Source of the DNA: Xylaria sp. FL1777
Taxonomy: Eukaryota > Ascomycota > Sordariomycetes > Xylariales > Xylariaceae
DNA: 64,000 nt
Direction: 5' to 3'
NCBI GenBank assembly: GCA_022578965.1
Contig: MU400608.1
Coordinates: 62,001-126,000 of the forward strand
Part shown: positions 14,501 to 25,307 of the stretch, piece by piece
How the letters are laid out: every line of letters begins with the position of its first letter
Numbering within the stretch: the first letter of the stretch is position 1
Notes under the pieces: model-generated
What the model saw: only the letters and a program-made list of their open reading frames with translations
What the model was told of the DNA's origin: nothing
Database searches by the model: none
Made by a program: the position numbers and the translations under genes

Positions 14501-15122
14501 TATTATTTAAAAAAATCTTATAATTAATATAAATCTTTTATGCTAGCTTATTAAATCTTTTATAGCTACGTAAGTATAAAATAATGCTAAAAAAATAAAA
14601 ATAAGCATTAAAAATATTATTAAAAGCATTATTATTATTAAAGCCATAAAATAAAAAAATATTCTTGCTACTATAACTAAATACAAAAGATTAATAAGTT
14701 AAAGTAGTTATAAAAATAACAAATAGCTTATTATATAAAAAAAGTAAACAAAAAAAAAAATAACAAAACATGCGTTATTTTTTTTAACAATAAAATAAAT
14801 TATTTAAAGTAAAAGCGCGCTTACGTAATAACTAAAGCTTAAAAAGTTCAAAAAACATTATATAATATAAAAGTTAATTAATATTACAAAATTAAAGTAT
14901 ATAATAAATATGTTTTTAGTATTAATAAAATAAAAAGCATAAAATATAAAGTATAAACAAAATTAAATCAATAAAATGTATAAAGAAAAATATAAAATAA
15001 ACAACATTAAGTACATAAAAAAAAACAGTATACATTAACATTTTTTAATTAAGCTAATAAAAGCATTATATGTTTATAAAATCATGTATTTATATTAATT
15101 CTTTATATGTTTGTATTAATTC
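11548..15122. mobile_element. 3.6 kb segment bounded by ~81 bp inverted repeats
   Basis: Bases 11,548-11,628 are matched by the reverse complement of 15,041-15,122 with only a few transition differences. Each arm carries two tandem copies of an AATTAATATAAAYACAT-like motif followed by a shared segment containing ATAATGCTTTTATTAGCTT. Beyond the arms similarity stops on the inner side. This fits a DNA transposon with subterminal repeats and long terminal inverted repeats, but the interior has no readable transposase; the open frame at 13,912-14,112 is compositional. An accidental inverted pair of LTR fragments is the alternative. Confidence 0.5.
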
Positions 15123-16850
15123 TTATATTAAATGCTTGTTTTGCAATATTAAAAGTATTATTATTATTAACAATAGTTTATATTAAAATTAAGCTAATTA
15201 GCACTTTTAAAGCAATATTATTAATAAAAATATAATAAGCAAATATTTTTTTAGCTTTTATATTTAAATATTTTTTTAAGTAAGCTTGCTTATAAAGTTA
15301 ACTATTAGCTGCTTTAATAACTATAAGTTCTTTTTTTATAAAATATACAAGTTTTTTATAGTTTTGTTTTAGTTTTATTAAGCAGCTTTTATATAAAAAA
15401 ACTGCTAAGCTATAATAGTTTATATATTAAAAATATTAGTTATATAAAACAATATAATTTAAGCTTAATATTACGTTATAGTTTAAGCATTTGTTTTTTT
15501 TAGCGCAAAACTTATTTAAGTGTTATTTTTAATACTTTAGTTTATATTGTTTAATTTATAGTTTTTTTTTTATTAAACAAAACAGCATACTTATTTTATA
15601 TAGTTTAAATAGTTTAACTATAGTTTTAAAAAATACTAGTTATATACTTTTAATAAGCTTTAGTTTTTGTTTTAAAAGTTATATTAATATAAAGTTAACT
15701 TTTATTTATATTTGCACTTTTTTTTATATAAAGTTCTTAATATGCTGTTTTTTTTTTTAAGCATAATTAATTATATAAAGCAATTTAAAACAATATAATT
15801 ATATTATTTTTTAAAAGTTTTTATAATGTTAACTAAGCTTGCTTTACTAACTTTTAAATTATAATTAAAGAATTTTTGTTTTATTTTTTTGTTTTAAAGC
15901 TTAATAGTAAAGCTTATAGCTATATAATAAATATTAAATATGTTTAAAAAAGCAAAGCTTAGCTTTTTAATAATAGTAGTTTAAAAAGCATAAAAAGTTT
16001 AAGCTTTTGTTTAATTTTGTTGCTTTTTTAAAACTTTAATAAATAGCTTAATGTTTTTTAAAAACTTTTATGTTTTTTATTTAAAGTTATACTTAATGTT
16101 TTATTTAAAATAATATATGCTTTATTAATTAAATTAGTAGCTAATTTATTAAAGCTTTTTAAAATTATAGCATAACTATTATTTGTTTAATTAGTTTTAA
16201 AGCTTTTAGCTATAAAAAGTTTATTTAAAAAAGCGCTAAATATATTAACGCTTAAAGCTAAAAACATATAGCTTAAAGCGCTATAATATAATAGTAGTGC
16301 TTTTATAAAAAGCATTATATATAAGTAGTTTAAAAAGATTTTTACTATTTTTTAAGCATATATACATTATTTGCTTTAGCAAAAAAAAACTATGCTATTT
16401 AATAATTTAGCAACTAGCATAAATATTATATATTAATTGTTTTTTTTTTTTTAAATCTTTTTTAAAGCAAAAATTAAAGTTTTAAATGCTAATTTTTTTT
16501 TAAGCTAAACATAAATAAAATTAAATATTTTAGCAAGTTTTTATTTTTGTTTTAAAGCAGTAATAAACCTTTTTATAAGTTTAAAGTTAAGTAATATTAA
16601 TAAAACAACAACTTGTTTTTTTTGTTTTATTAGCTATAATAATATTAGTTAATCTTTTAAAGTTAAAAAACTTTTATTAATTATTGCTTATAATGTAATG
16701 TTGTTTTTATAAAACGTAATAATTATTGCTAGCTTTAATGTAGCTATAATAACTATTATTAACGTTAGAAAATAAAGGTTAGCTTTTAATAGTTTAGTTG
16801 TTTTTAGTAAGTTATTAAGCGTTTAGCTATAAGTTAAGTGTATGCACTAA
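15123..16850. other. AT-rich degraded DNA up to the island edge
   Basis: T-rich plus strand with no readable gene. Toward 16,750-16,850 GC content rises and CpG/TpC steps reappear, marking the transition to ordinary sequence. Confidence 0.5.
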
Positions 16851-17794
16851 TAGTAAGTGCCAAGAAAAAAATAAATAAAAAGGAAGGTGTAGTTAAAAGC
16901 AGAGAGCCTACCTAAGAATATGCATAGCATTAAGTGTACATACCCCCTGATTTGGAGAGGACGGTAATGGACCCTGATACCACGATTACTATTCTTATTT
17001 GAATGCTACTTTTATGCGAAACCCTTGTGATTTCTGGAATACGAAATACGCCGTATCAAGTAGGTGGCAGAGCATACACGGGGGATGTATCGCTACGGAC
17101 GGCCAAGTAGCCCAGCCAAACGATCTTCTGCTTCTTCTAGTAGCGTGACGTGACGGTGTAATACTGTACGCCGCCCCGTTCCGAGATATTCTGGTGAGGT
17201 GAGTTGACTACATGAGATTGAATGCAGATGGCCACTGGCCTGATCATGTCACCCTCTTGCTAGTAGTGCTATGACAGCTTCATCCGTGCTTGCATAACTT
17301 CCCAACATTCGTATTACTAACTAATGGTGGGAATGGGCGCTAGCGTGTTGTCTAATGCACGAAATATGTGTCTGGGATGTTGCTGTCAGTCAGCCAGAGG
17401 TACTAGCGGCGGAGTGATTCAATACCTGGAGCTCGATACACCGGTAGTCTAATCATAGCACAGAGGTCCTTTTTTCCAGCTGAGACGTAACCACTACAAC
17501 CCCTCTCGCCACTCAAATAATATTCCCGCCTTCGTATAATCGTATGATTATCACGGAAATGGCGGGGCTATTATATATCGAACATTAGCAACGAGTTCAA
17601 GTGTTCGAATTATGTAAAGGGGCGGTCTAATTCAACCCCGAGGTTCAAGATAAAAAGGGAGCTTTAGAACGCTGGCGGAGGCCCAGACATACCAAATTAA
17701 CCTTACCTCTTTCCCTCACGCTATTCATCTTGGATTTACTCGTTTCAAGATAACAACAAAGCCTAGTTGACCATATACCATATAATCAACCACA
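16851..17794. other. Ordinary-composition intergenic DNA at the island's left edge
   Basis: The composition changes within about 100 bp of 16,850. I find no convincing coding frame in this stretch. The last ~100 bases (pyrimidine-rich CCTTACCTCTTTCCCTCACG near 17,700 and an A-rich stretch after it) resemble a fungal core promoter for the relic that follows. Confidence 0.5.
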
Positions 17795-17852
17795 GTAGGT
17801 ATAACCAAGAAGTTTTCCATTTTGACCTTTAACTAATAAATCATTTACGCAG
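17795..17852 (+). other. Intron-like sequence just before an ATG
   Basis: A 58 nt stretch starts GTAGGT, carries a CTAAT branch-like motif at 17,833-17,837 and ends ACGCAG immediately before ATG 17,853. Size and signals match typical ascomycete introns. No ATG lies in the ~100 bases upstream, so it would be a 5' UTR intron, or the upstream start codon has been lost. Confidence 0.4.
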
Positions 17853-18166
17853 ATGCCAACTGCAAGCGGTTTCATCAAGGGTGTCGCAGGTGGTAACAAG
17901 TTCACCGCGACTTTTGTCATTAACGACATCAGTATCACTTCAGTGGCAACTTCAACCCCGCTGTGGAAAAGTTCACAGCTAGTGTGGCTACGCTGAGGTA
18001 CACCGATGTGGGACAGTTGACTGCTCAGCGAAACTTTGATGGGAAGATCGGCACCAAAGAAATCTTGCTCACTATCAAGAACGGCCCGGCAATTCGCGGC
18101 CCCCTCGACTTGCCTATTGATCCGGCCTCGCGCGTTGCTGGGAACGGCACTTGGGCACAGAATTGA
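17853..18166 (+). pseudogene. Small unrecognised protein gene, one frameshift
   Basis: ATG 17,853 opens a frame reading MPTASGFIKGVAGGNKF and onward for about 30 codons. Protein-like sequence then continues one frame away (SGNFNPAVEKF from about 17,943) to the TGA at 18,164-18,166. Joined, it would be about 104 residues, alternating polar and hydrophobic as in beta-rich proteins, with no signal peptide or cysteine motif. I do not recognise the family. A one-base deletion near 17,940 is the simplest reading; a sequencing error would give the same picture. The antisense strand is also open here (17,786-18,184), but the plus strand has the intron-like leader and the better protein composition. 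Confidence 0.4.
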
Positions 18167-20143
18167 TTCGAAGTTGTTTACCATGTGCTGATGAAGGAGC
18201 TAGTTGCCCAATCAAGGGTTGTCATGCACCAGGGTCGGAGGTGATTGGGCGGTATTACGGATGTGTGGATCAAAGGATCGGCTGAGCAATACACGGAGTG
18301 AGCCCATGTATAAGGGATCGCGTTACCACCCAATATTGTAGTTAGAACTTAGCACTGAGTTCTTCTAAATAAACTTGCGGTGATCCCATCTCGAAAGTGC
18401 ACTGGTCCACTTCTAAGTGATTGACAGCCTAGCACTTTAAGTAGGGATAGTTTTGAACTCTTTCCTACATTGTTAGCAAAAGGCATCTATTTTAAACTAC
18501 TAGTCGTTTAGTAATTAGAGGGAATTAAATAGTATTGAGGTAAAAGAAGCTAAAAGAAAAACTTCAAGAGAGAGAAGAGCCGTTAACCCTGAAAAATGAG
18601 GCTGTACCGCGTAGCCAATAGTTACTTGGGATGACGGGTATAACGTGTATATACCGATTTGCTTGACGGTAGGTTGCTGGCCAGGGTTAGGCCGGACCGT
18701 TGGTATTGCGGGGTTACACATTCACTACTGCGTATCTTCGGTAGTCAAGATCTAGCTAGATGAGCCGTGTTGTGCGGAGAAACCAGGGGTTAAGTCAGCA
18801 GAGACACCCGTGTGGCTGTTTAGTGCAGTCTATGTATTCTTGGCGCTTACTACGTATGTAGTATACATCGGATACCCTGGCATGCTCAATTCATCCCTAC
18901 ATATACAACCCCTGCCCATCGGTCTGGCATGCCTCCCGACCTAACCGACTATGTCAGTGCACTCTCGATGGACACGACGATGGTTTTGGCTTGCCTAGCA
19001 CCAGACTATGACTCCCCAACCGTTCGTCTAGATGTAGAGAGAGCTGGGGAGGGCCAGCGGCGCATTCCGCACCGCCGAGTGAACAGTGTAAGTCAGGCCT
19101 TCTGTAAGTAGTTAGCCGGTAGCTAGGGGTCCCTACATAAAGAGAATACATAAGCTACTTTAGACAAATCAATTAGCTAGCTACCTTCAGTTACTTATCA
19201 ATGTGAAACGTTCCTTAACTACTTACTCAAGTGCCTAAACATCTTATTTTTGACCCCTTCCCCACCCCCCTCCCACAATAATTGCGGGTGCTTGTGTATA
19301 GCATAAGGCTATTACACTAGATTAGACTACCTTAATCCTATTCGAGGATCAAGGATAACGCCGGCTGTATATATCGGCGTCTCTTCTAGCTTGGTATAAC
19401 AATGGCTAAAGTTTGCGCAGTCATTACTAACACTCATACGAAAATACTGGCAGAAGTCTTTTGACCAATGGTTGAGGCGTTGTTGAAGTGGGAGATAGTC
19501 TGCTCTAGCATGATCCGGCATTGTGTTGGCAGTTAGAGGAATGGGGCGTTGACGGCGGCGACAACAATAATGATGACCTTAGAAGTTTGATGTGGCGATA
19601 TCTATGGCAGAAAGTTCATCAAACAATGCTTTCCAGCCTTCTAATGACCCATGTCATTGTCCCAACCGCGGTAAACCGTATCCATAGGCTTAGCTAGATA
19701 TGTCCTGTTGCTTAACCGGAGGGACCACAGACAGCCTAGCTCTGAGATCTAGATATCATAGTAGAATCCACGCTTTAGAGAGTTGTTGGAGAGCGTTCCA
19801 GGGAGTCCTGTTGCCGAGAGGTTATCGGAAAAGTTCTCTCATTGTTGTAGTTGCTGCGTGGAAACCCTTAGACACAGTAATCCGGAAATGTTCCCTGTCT
19901 AAGACCGCAAACAAGCGATTTTGGGCCTTAGTGCTGAATTACTCTTCGACGTAAGAAGAAAGGACAGAGCAAGAGGTGTTAGTATGGCCTTTAATCATAT
20001 GAGTGCTAGCCATAGATATGCCTATGATGTACACAAGTAAGTAGTGAAATGGTAGATATATAAGCGTTGCATTCAACTCGACCATTTCGTGGGTAAGGTA
20101 GGAAGGCCTCACTATATATATGAACAACTATAAAAAGGTCTAG
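18167..20143. other. Gene-poor island DNA
   Basis: Ordinary composition but no coding frame I can support. The short frames at 18,929-19,111, 19,327-19,521 and 19,700-19,954 have no recognisable family, start context or splice pattern. A C-rich run lies near 19,255-19,275. Confidence 0.45.
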
Positions 20144-20351
20144 TGTCAGGGCTTGGAACTGAGTTATTGACTCTATGCTGAATACAATAATCTGTTATGG
20201 TTGCAAAAGTCCATGCCTCCCATCAGGGCGGGCTTCCTAACCTCCTGGGTCCGCCAATGTGTCTCAGATTACCGAGGGCTGAATAGTTTCACTTCTGGAT
20301 ACGCGAGACAGTCTCAATAGGTCTCAATTCAGCGTAGTACGGCTCGGGTGT
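20144..20351 (+). repeat. Direct repeat copy 1 (208 bp), LTR-like fragment
   Basis: Begins TGTCAGGGCTTGGAACT and matches 35,947-36,203 in the same orientation. Compared with that copy it lacks an internal 48 bp block. It starts with TG and is followed by GTAACA, as an LTR would end in CA, but no flanking short duplication is visible. It is most likely an old solo-LTR fragment. In contrast to repeats in the AT blocks it is hardly mutated. Confidence 0.7.
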
Positions 20352-21590
20352 GTAACAACAACAGTTCACCTTCGACAATTCGCGTTCCCTGGCTACGAAG
20401 TCAGTCAGCCCTTTTATCTAGGATAACAGCCTGGCAATCACAGAGCCAATCTGCAGCACCCAAGTTCCCCCTAGTGTCTGTCTTATTTTGCTGTCTGGCC
20501 CGGAGGGTTATAAGATGGCTGCAACTGCTAGGTACCCGACGACCTTACACGCGATATCTGAGGCTCAGATCGACATGTAGGGCCAAATGAACGAGGTTGT
20601 GCTCGAAACCCTGGGTTTTTGTGTGTGTTTTTCCGGTCAGCGTTTATGATAGGATCTCGCAGGGGCCACTAGAGGGAATACAGATGAACTAGAAGGGGAG
20701 GAATCTGTCGGGACGTAATTGGGGTCGGGGGATAGGACCCATATTAACGGAGATGGTGGTCTCGCTGCTCGCCGAGAGTTTGGTGGTCAGTCAGGGCTAG
20801 AGACAACTCACATCGATAGCTGTGAGAACTGTAAGAATAAGGACGGCAACGGGAAGGGGTCGCGCAAGCAGGTGGTTGGTATTGTCGATGGGGTGATCTT
20901 AGCTGTACAGGCAAGTAGAATGACCAAATCTCCCTCCCCCTAGATGCTTTGCCGCTGTCGGCACGCGAGAGCGGGCAATGGACCTTAGACCGTAATCACG
21001 GACAAATCTAAAAAAGCCTGAACGGACAGGATTTACATTGAGTAGCCGCTCTGGTCGTCAGCGCGGTCCCCAAAGATGGGCGGCAGAGAAGTTGGACTGG
21101 AAGTTGACGCCTCGACAAAGAGGATTTCTAAGTGCTATCTGACCCAGCTTCTCCTAATGGGAGAGAGGATAAAGATAAGTTGTAGAAAAATGACTGTGGA
21201 TATAAATAAATAAAAAAAATCCAAGTCAGTCCCTATACTAAATCTCAGCTATATATGTATATATCTATGTGTACACGTATGAGTGTGCCTTCTGAATACT
21301 GGCCCAGAACCTTGTAATTACTACGTAGGGTCAGGTCTGTACTCAATAAGGTGGGATGTCAGAGGAAAGACATCTCCCAAGTACAGTACTGAGAAACCAT
21401 GTACATATACTACCAATTTAGGTGGGACTGGTCCGTGCTTCCTAAGGTCTCTGCACAGCAACTGTCGCACGGTGTACACCATGGCCTGTGCTGCCTAGAA
21501 GCCACATGGGTGTATGTATGTATATGGGTGTGTGTATGTGCAATTTCAAAAATAACAGCGCAGAGCAGAGTACCCAAGTATAGAAATTGA
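20352..21590. other. Gene-poor island DNA
   Basis: Nothing recognised. Open frames at 20,348-20,590 and 20,719-20,943 are short and lack a family match I can name. Confidence 0.4.
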
Positions 21591-21790
21591 AAGAAAATGA
21601 GAAAATGAGAAAATGAGAAGGCATGTCTTAAGACAGAGAGGGGCGAAGAGGCAAAGACGAAGATATAAAGAGAGGCAACCTTGGAGGAGGTGGGAAAAGA
21701 GAGGAAAAGGAGGGGAGGAGAGGGGAGGAGGGGAGGAGAGGAGAGGAGAGGAAAAGGGAAGGGTGGGGGGGGACTGGGCTTTTATTAGAT
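21591..21790. repeat. Polypurine (GA/GGA) low-complexity tract
   Basis: The plus strand is almost pure A/G from about 21,591, with GAAAAT repeats, then dense GGAGGAGAGG and a G-run near 21,764. Overlapping open frames on both strands here are by-products of the low complexity. Such mirror-repeat polypurine tracts can form triplex structure. Confidence 0.8.
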
Positions 21791-23025
21791 TGAAGAGAAG
21801 GAAATGATCAGCCATGGTAAGGTTGTAATGCTTTTTGATTGTGAGAAGGAACCCAGAAAGTGAGGTGACGAAGCAGGCGTGTTGCTAGAACGTCAAGTAA
21901 GTACCTAAGTACATACAAGTATATAGTATGTATGTCTCTGTGGATGTGTGCACTTGTGGGGATCCTGGGTAAGGGTTTCTTTTTTAGCAGGGGTGATGGC
22001 CTTGGCAATTATACTACATTAAGTACTTACCTATATTACTTACTTTACTTTATATAATGCAAACAGAAAAAAAAAATTCCTTGCTTTATTTTTATAGACC
22101 ACATAGGTAATTTTTTTGCTGCTAACCTTAGACTTATGTAAGTACATCAATAAGTTTGTATAAGTACTTATGTATCTATGTGCACCTAAATAAAATACCT
22201 AGTACTGTACACACCTAGGTACACAGTACATGTAGATTTAGGCGTTGGCGGCTCAAAGTTTAGTGCACAATCACCCCATGCACACACAACGGGCGCTACC
22301 TACCGGGGTACCTAGTCTAATAGTGGACCTTAACAATGGGGCGTACCTACCAATGAACATTAAATGGAGAGCCAGTCTCCTCTTCCTCCCATTTCCGAAT
22401 CCCATTTCCTCCTCCGACATCATCTTTAGGTACTCACATCAGGTAGCCATGACTGTCTACTTTTCAACTCATTCCGTTTCTCGATTCATTTTCTAATCCC
22501 AGGTGTTGGTTTTATTGCTGTCGCTTAAAGTCGGGAAACCTGGACTGCTGCCCAAACAAGTATCATTCCAAAGACCAGGGATATGCAATATCCTATTTCG
22601 TGAAGCGCGCGCAAACAGACCGCAGTATGTATAATCTTAATGATGATGGTGATAATGATAAAAAAAAACAGACCGAGCTCCCATGTACAAATGTTCGCCA
22701 CATGCCAAATAAATTGCTGACGCCACCTCGGAAATATGGCATCAAATGATCAAACCCAGATAATCCCTAAAGTGAGTCGTCGAAAAGGCTATGTCACCCA
22801 TCTTATCTTCTAAGCGATCGAGGTCTTGGAGACCATTTATTCCCGATTCCCGCTGATGATGACGGTGATGATGATGTTGATACTGTGCGCCCTTGCAACA
22901 CAAGACAACAATATCATCACAGATAAGCTGTTCTTCCTCCTCTTCCTCCTCCTCCCTCCCTCTCTCCCTCTCTCCCTCCCAAGTACGCTAACACTACAGG
23001 CACAACAATAATACAAGCAGTATCA
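21791..23025. other. Intergenic DNA with TACCTAGGTAC-type motifs
   Basis: Repeated short motifs such as AAGTACCTAAGTACATAC and CCTAGGTACACAGTAC occur around 21,895-22,330, a pattern often seen in intergenic DNA of Sordariomycetes (recollection, not tested). A pyrimidine tract (CTTCCTCCTCTTCCTCC and similar) lies at 22,930-22,981, a possible promoter for the decayed frame beginning at 23,026. No gene is recognised. Confidence 0.4.
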
Positions 23026-24463
23026 ATGATGCCAACACAGCGCATCCACGGCGACCTCCTAGCCGAAGACCCCCTTGAGGACCTGCTCGAGACCCTAGAC
23101 ATGGGATTATCCAAGAAGACGGGCTGACGACACTCGGAGCAATGGCCGACGTCCCCCTGTCACTGACGTCAAATATCCACAGACCCTGGACTCCAGTCTC
23201 GCCTACCGCTTTGTCGACCTGCTGGGTGCCGCCCACCGAGACGTCCCATCTCCCGCACTGCCTGGGTCTCCGACATACTGTGGCGTACTGGACAATAAGT
23301 CGACGTGTCTACGCGACTTTCTCAAAAACCTGCATCCAGAGCCTCCATTTCCCATCAACAATTATGACCATGATGGCTTGCTGAGATAGCAGCACGTCGT
23401 ATATGGCAGAACCCCTTTATCAGCTCATACATATGCTATTATTTTTGCGGCATATGCTTCTCCATGATGGCTCTCTCTCTATTCGTGTGTCAGGAGATTC
23501 ACTGCCGAATGGCCTTGTGTCGTTGATTACGAGATTAGTTAAATGTGGAGATTTATGTATATCTTGTATTTATATAGACAGCTGGCCGAACAGTCAAACA
23601 CGCCCGGACGCCCTTCGGAAGGCTCCGTGAGAGGTTGCTACGCAATCTCTGCCTGAAGACAAACAAGAGAACAACAACGATCATCTCTGCTTAAGTGACA
23701 CTGCATCATCAGGCGGCGATTATCCCAGCTCGACACGTCACGTTGAAGAACTACAGGGATACAGAACGCCTTAATGCCAAGGGATAATCTACAAGATCAA
23801 ACCCCAATGCGTTCTTTCCAGGCCCGATCTCCTTCTCTTCATCCCAACCGCCGGAACTACGATATATATGTCAATAGAGTACGGTTCCTAAAACGGAGGA
23901 GAAGTAGATCGAGGCCCAAATGTGACTTACATAATCAAACCAGCCGCTAGCTCGGTCGTATTCTATCCTCCCAACATTGGCGCCCGTACCCTAAACACGA
24001 ACCACTCAACACCAAGACAGGCGATGTCGATACTGAGTTCAATATGGACGGCTTGCAATCAATGCATCGATCCTAAGACTACGGATCGCACAGCGATAGC
24101 GTGACACCACGTAACTCTCACCAAGAACCCGCCCGCATCCCAGAGATCAACCTCAAGGAGCATAGTATGGCGTCCGTAGCATTTGCTCATAAAGCCAACT
24201 ACGATTGAATCAACGCTTGAGACAAAGGTACAAGGATATTCTGCCTAATGAACAAGCTACAGAACGGAGGGCAAGATGACGTGCCGCTGCGCCAATCAAT
24301 AATGCAAGTCGACAAAAACCCTAGGGGAAAAAAAGGAAATATATGCAGAAGCAAGATTGCTATTAAAGGAGATGAATATCAGCATCATGCATTAGATCAG
24401 TGCAAAGACACCGTAGCAAGCACAGTTTCCAACAAGCAGTCGAATTACCAGAGGCTTACTTAA
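23026..24463 (+). pseudogene. Decayed coding region, function unknown
   Basis: Protein-like but broken frames follow one another on the plus strand. ATG 23,026 opens 33 codons rich in acidic residues and leucine, ending at TGA 23,125-23,127. A shifted frame from about 23,105 to TAG 23,387-23,389 reads for about 90 residues, containing LAYRFVDLLGAAHRDVPSP and CLRDFLKNLHPEPPFPIN. Further fragments around 23,760-24,180 are Arg/Ser/Asn-rich and interrupted by TGA and TAG. The last piece, 24,248-24,463, is Lys/Gln-rich. I do not recognise the family. Codon-like periodicity over 1.4 kb suggests one former gene; introns might explain some, but not all, of the breaks. Confidence 0.35.
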
Positions 24464-25307
24464 TTCAACGCAGGCATGGTCTTAAGTATGTGCTTACTTA
24501 AGGCATGCTATTTAAACATTCCACTAGTTTTTATTTTCAGCCGAATATAATCACAATAACCAGAACATTTCTAGGAAATGAGAAAAGAGAACAAAAATGA
24601 AGGCCCTGGCCTTTGACTTCGTTTTCCTGCTACCTTTACTCTCTCCTGCATGTTCTTGTCTTTTGCATCATCTTCCTAAATGGGCTTCTTGCCCTTTTCC
24701 CCCCCTTTCACCCTCCTCTCTTCAATGGCCAGGAATGCATTATTTGCACCTTTCTAATGCATGTTTTCCGCCTAGAATGCGGGCTATTAGTTCGAACCAA
24801 GCACCCAGGAGTATCTATCTACCTAACTATGTAGATCTAGATGTACAATGTAGACCCACACGTATGTAAGCTGCCTACATGGTAGTAGGTACCTTACCTA
24901 AAGTACATGTGTACATCCTACGCCTAATACATCCCATCCCATTTCTATTTCTATTTCTATTTCTATCATAACTTCTCACTTCACACTTCACACTCCCACT
25001 TTCACCTCCACCTCCAATTACGCACTGCCTATCTTTCCGTTCCTCTCACCCGATATGTAACCACAACCGACACTGAGACCTTCTTGCATTGCACTTCAGA
25101 CACCAATATGCAGTAGAAAAAAAACGCAACTGCTCTTATCCCCGCCATCTTATCTTCGTGGCATGTCATATTCCGGCCGCGTTTGAGACCTACCTCGAGC
25201 TCTGCCTCAAGACCTGCCCTGAGACATACACGAAAAATAGAAGGAGTGAGAAAGATAGACAAAGATACAGATACAAGAAGAGGCATGCAGGCTTTTTGAC
25301 TGATATC
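24464..25307 (+). promoter_or_regulatory. Putative promoter and leader of the 637-aa gene
   Basis: Upstream of ATG 25,308 there is a hexanucleotide tract of four ATTTCT units (24,941-24,966). A C/T-rich stretch follows (about 24,967-25,020, with CACTTCACACTTCACACTCC), typical of fungal promoters around the transcription start. TACCTA/GTAC motifs lie at 24,885-24,915. The reading frame of the gene stays open upstream of 25,308 as far as 25,089, but the only initiator there would be TTG. Confidence 0.45.

Larger units (their letters stand above)
1..16850. other. Left AT-rich, C-to-T mutated block
   Basis: By eye A+T is overwhelming, all frames are closed, and repeat copies differ mainly by transitions. 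These are the marks of RIP-type inactivation of repeats in ascomycetes. The block ends sharply at about 16,850. Confidence 0.75.

Noticed and set aside
1..16850. Mitochondrial DNA insert
   Set aside because: AT content alone could suggest it, but no mitochondrial gene, tRNA or rRNA is recognisable, and the matching right block contains Ty3/Gypsy pol.
17786..18184. Antisense 132-codon open frame
   Set aside because: Opposite to a plus-strand relic with an intron-like leader; its product has no domain-like features. It cannot be fully excluded.
21591..21815. Arg/Gly-rich or Ser/Pro-rich proteins from the purine tract
   Set aside because: Open frames on both strands result from low-complexity GA/GGA sequence without stops.
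25089..25307. N-terminal extension of the 637-aa protein
   Set aside because: The extension needs a TTG start; the first in-frame ATG is at 25,308 and the extra residues look like translated leader sequence.
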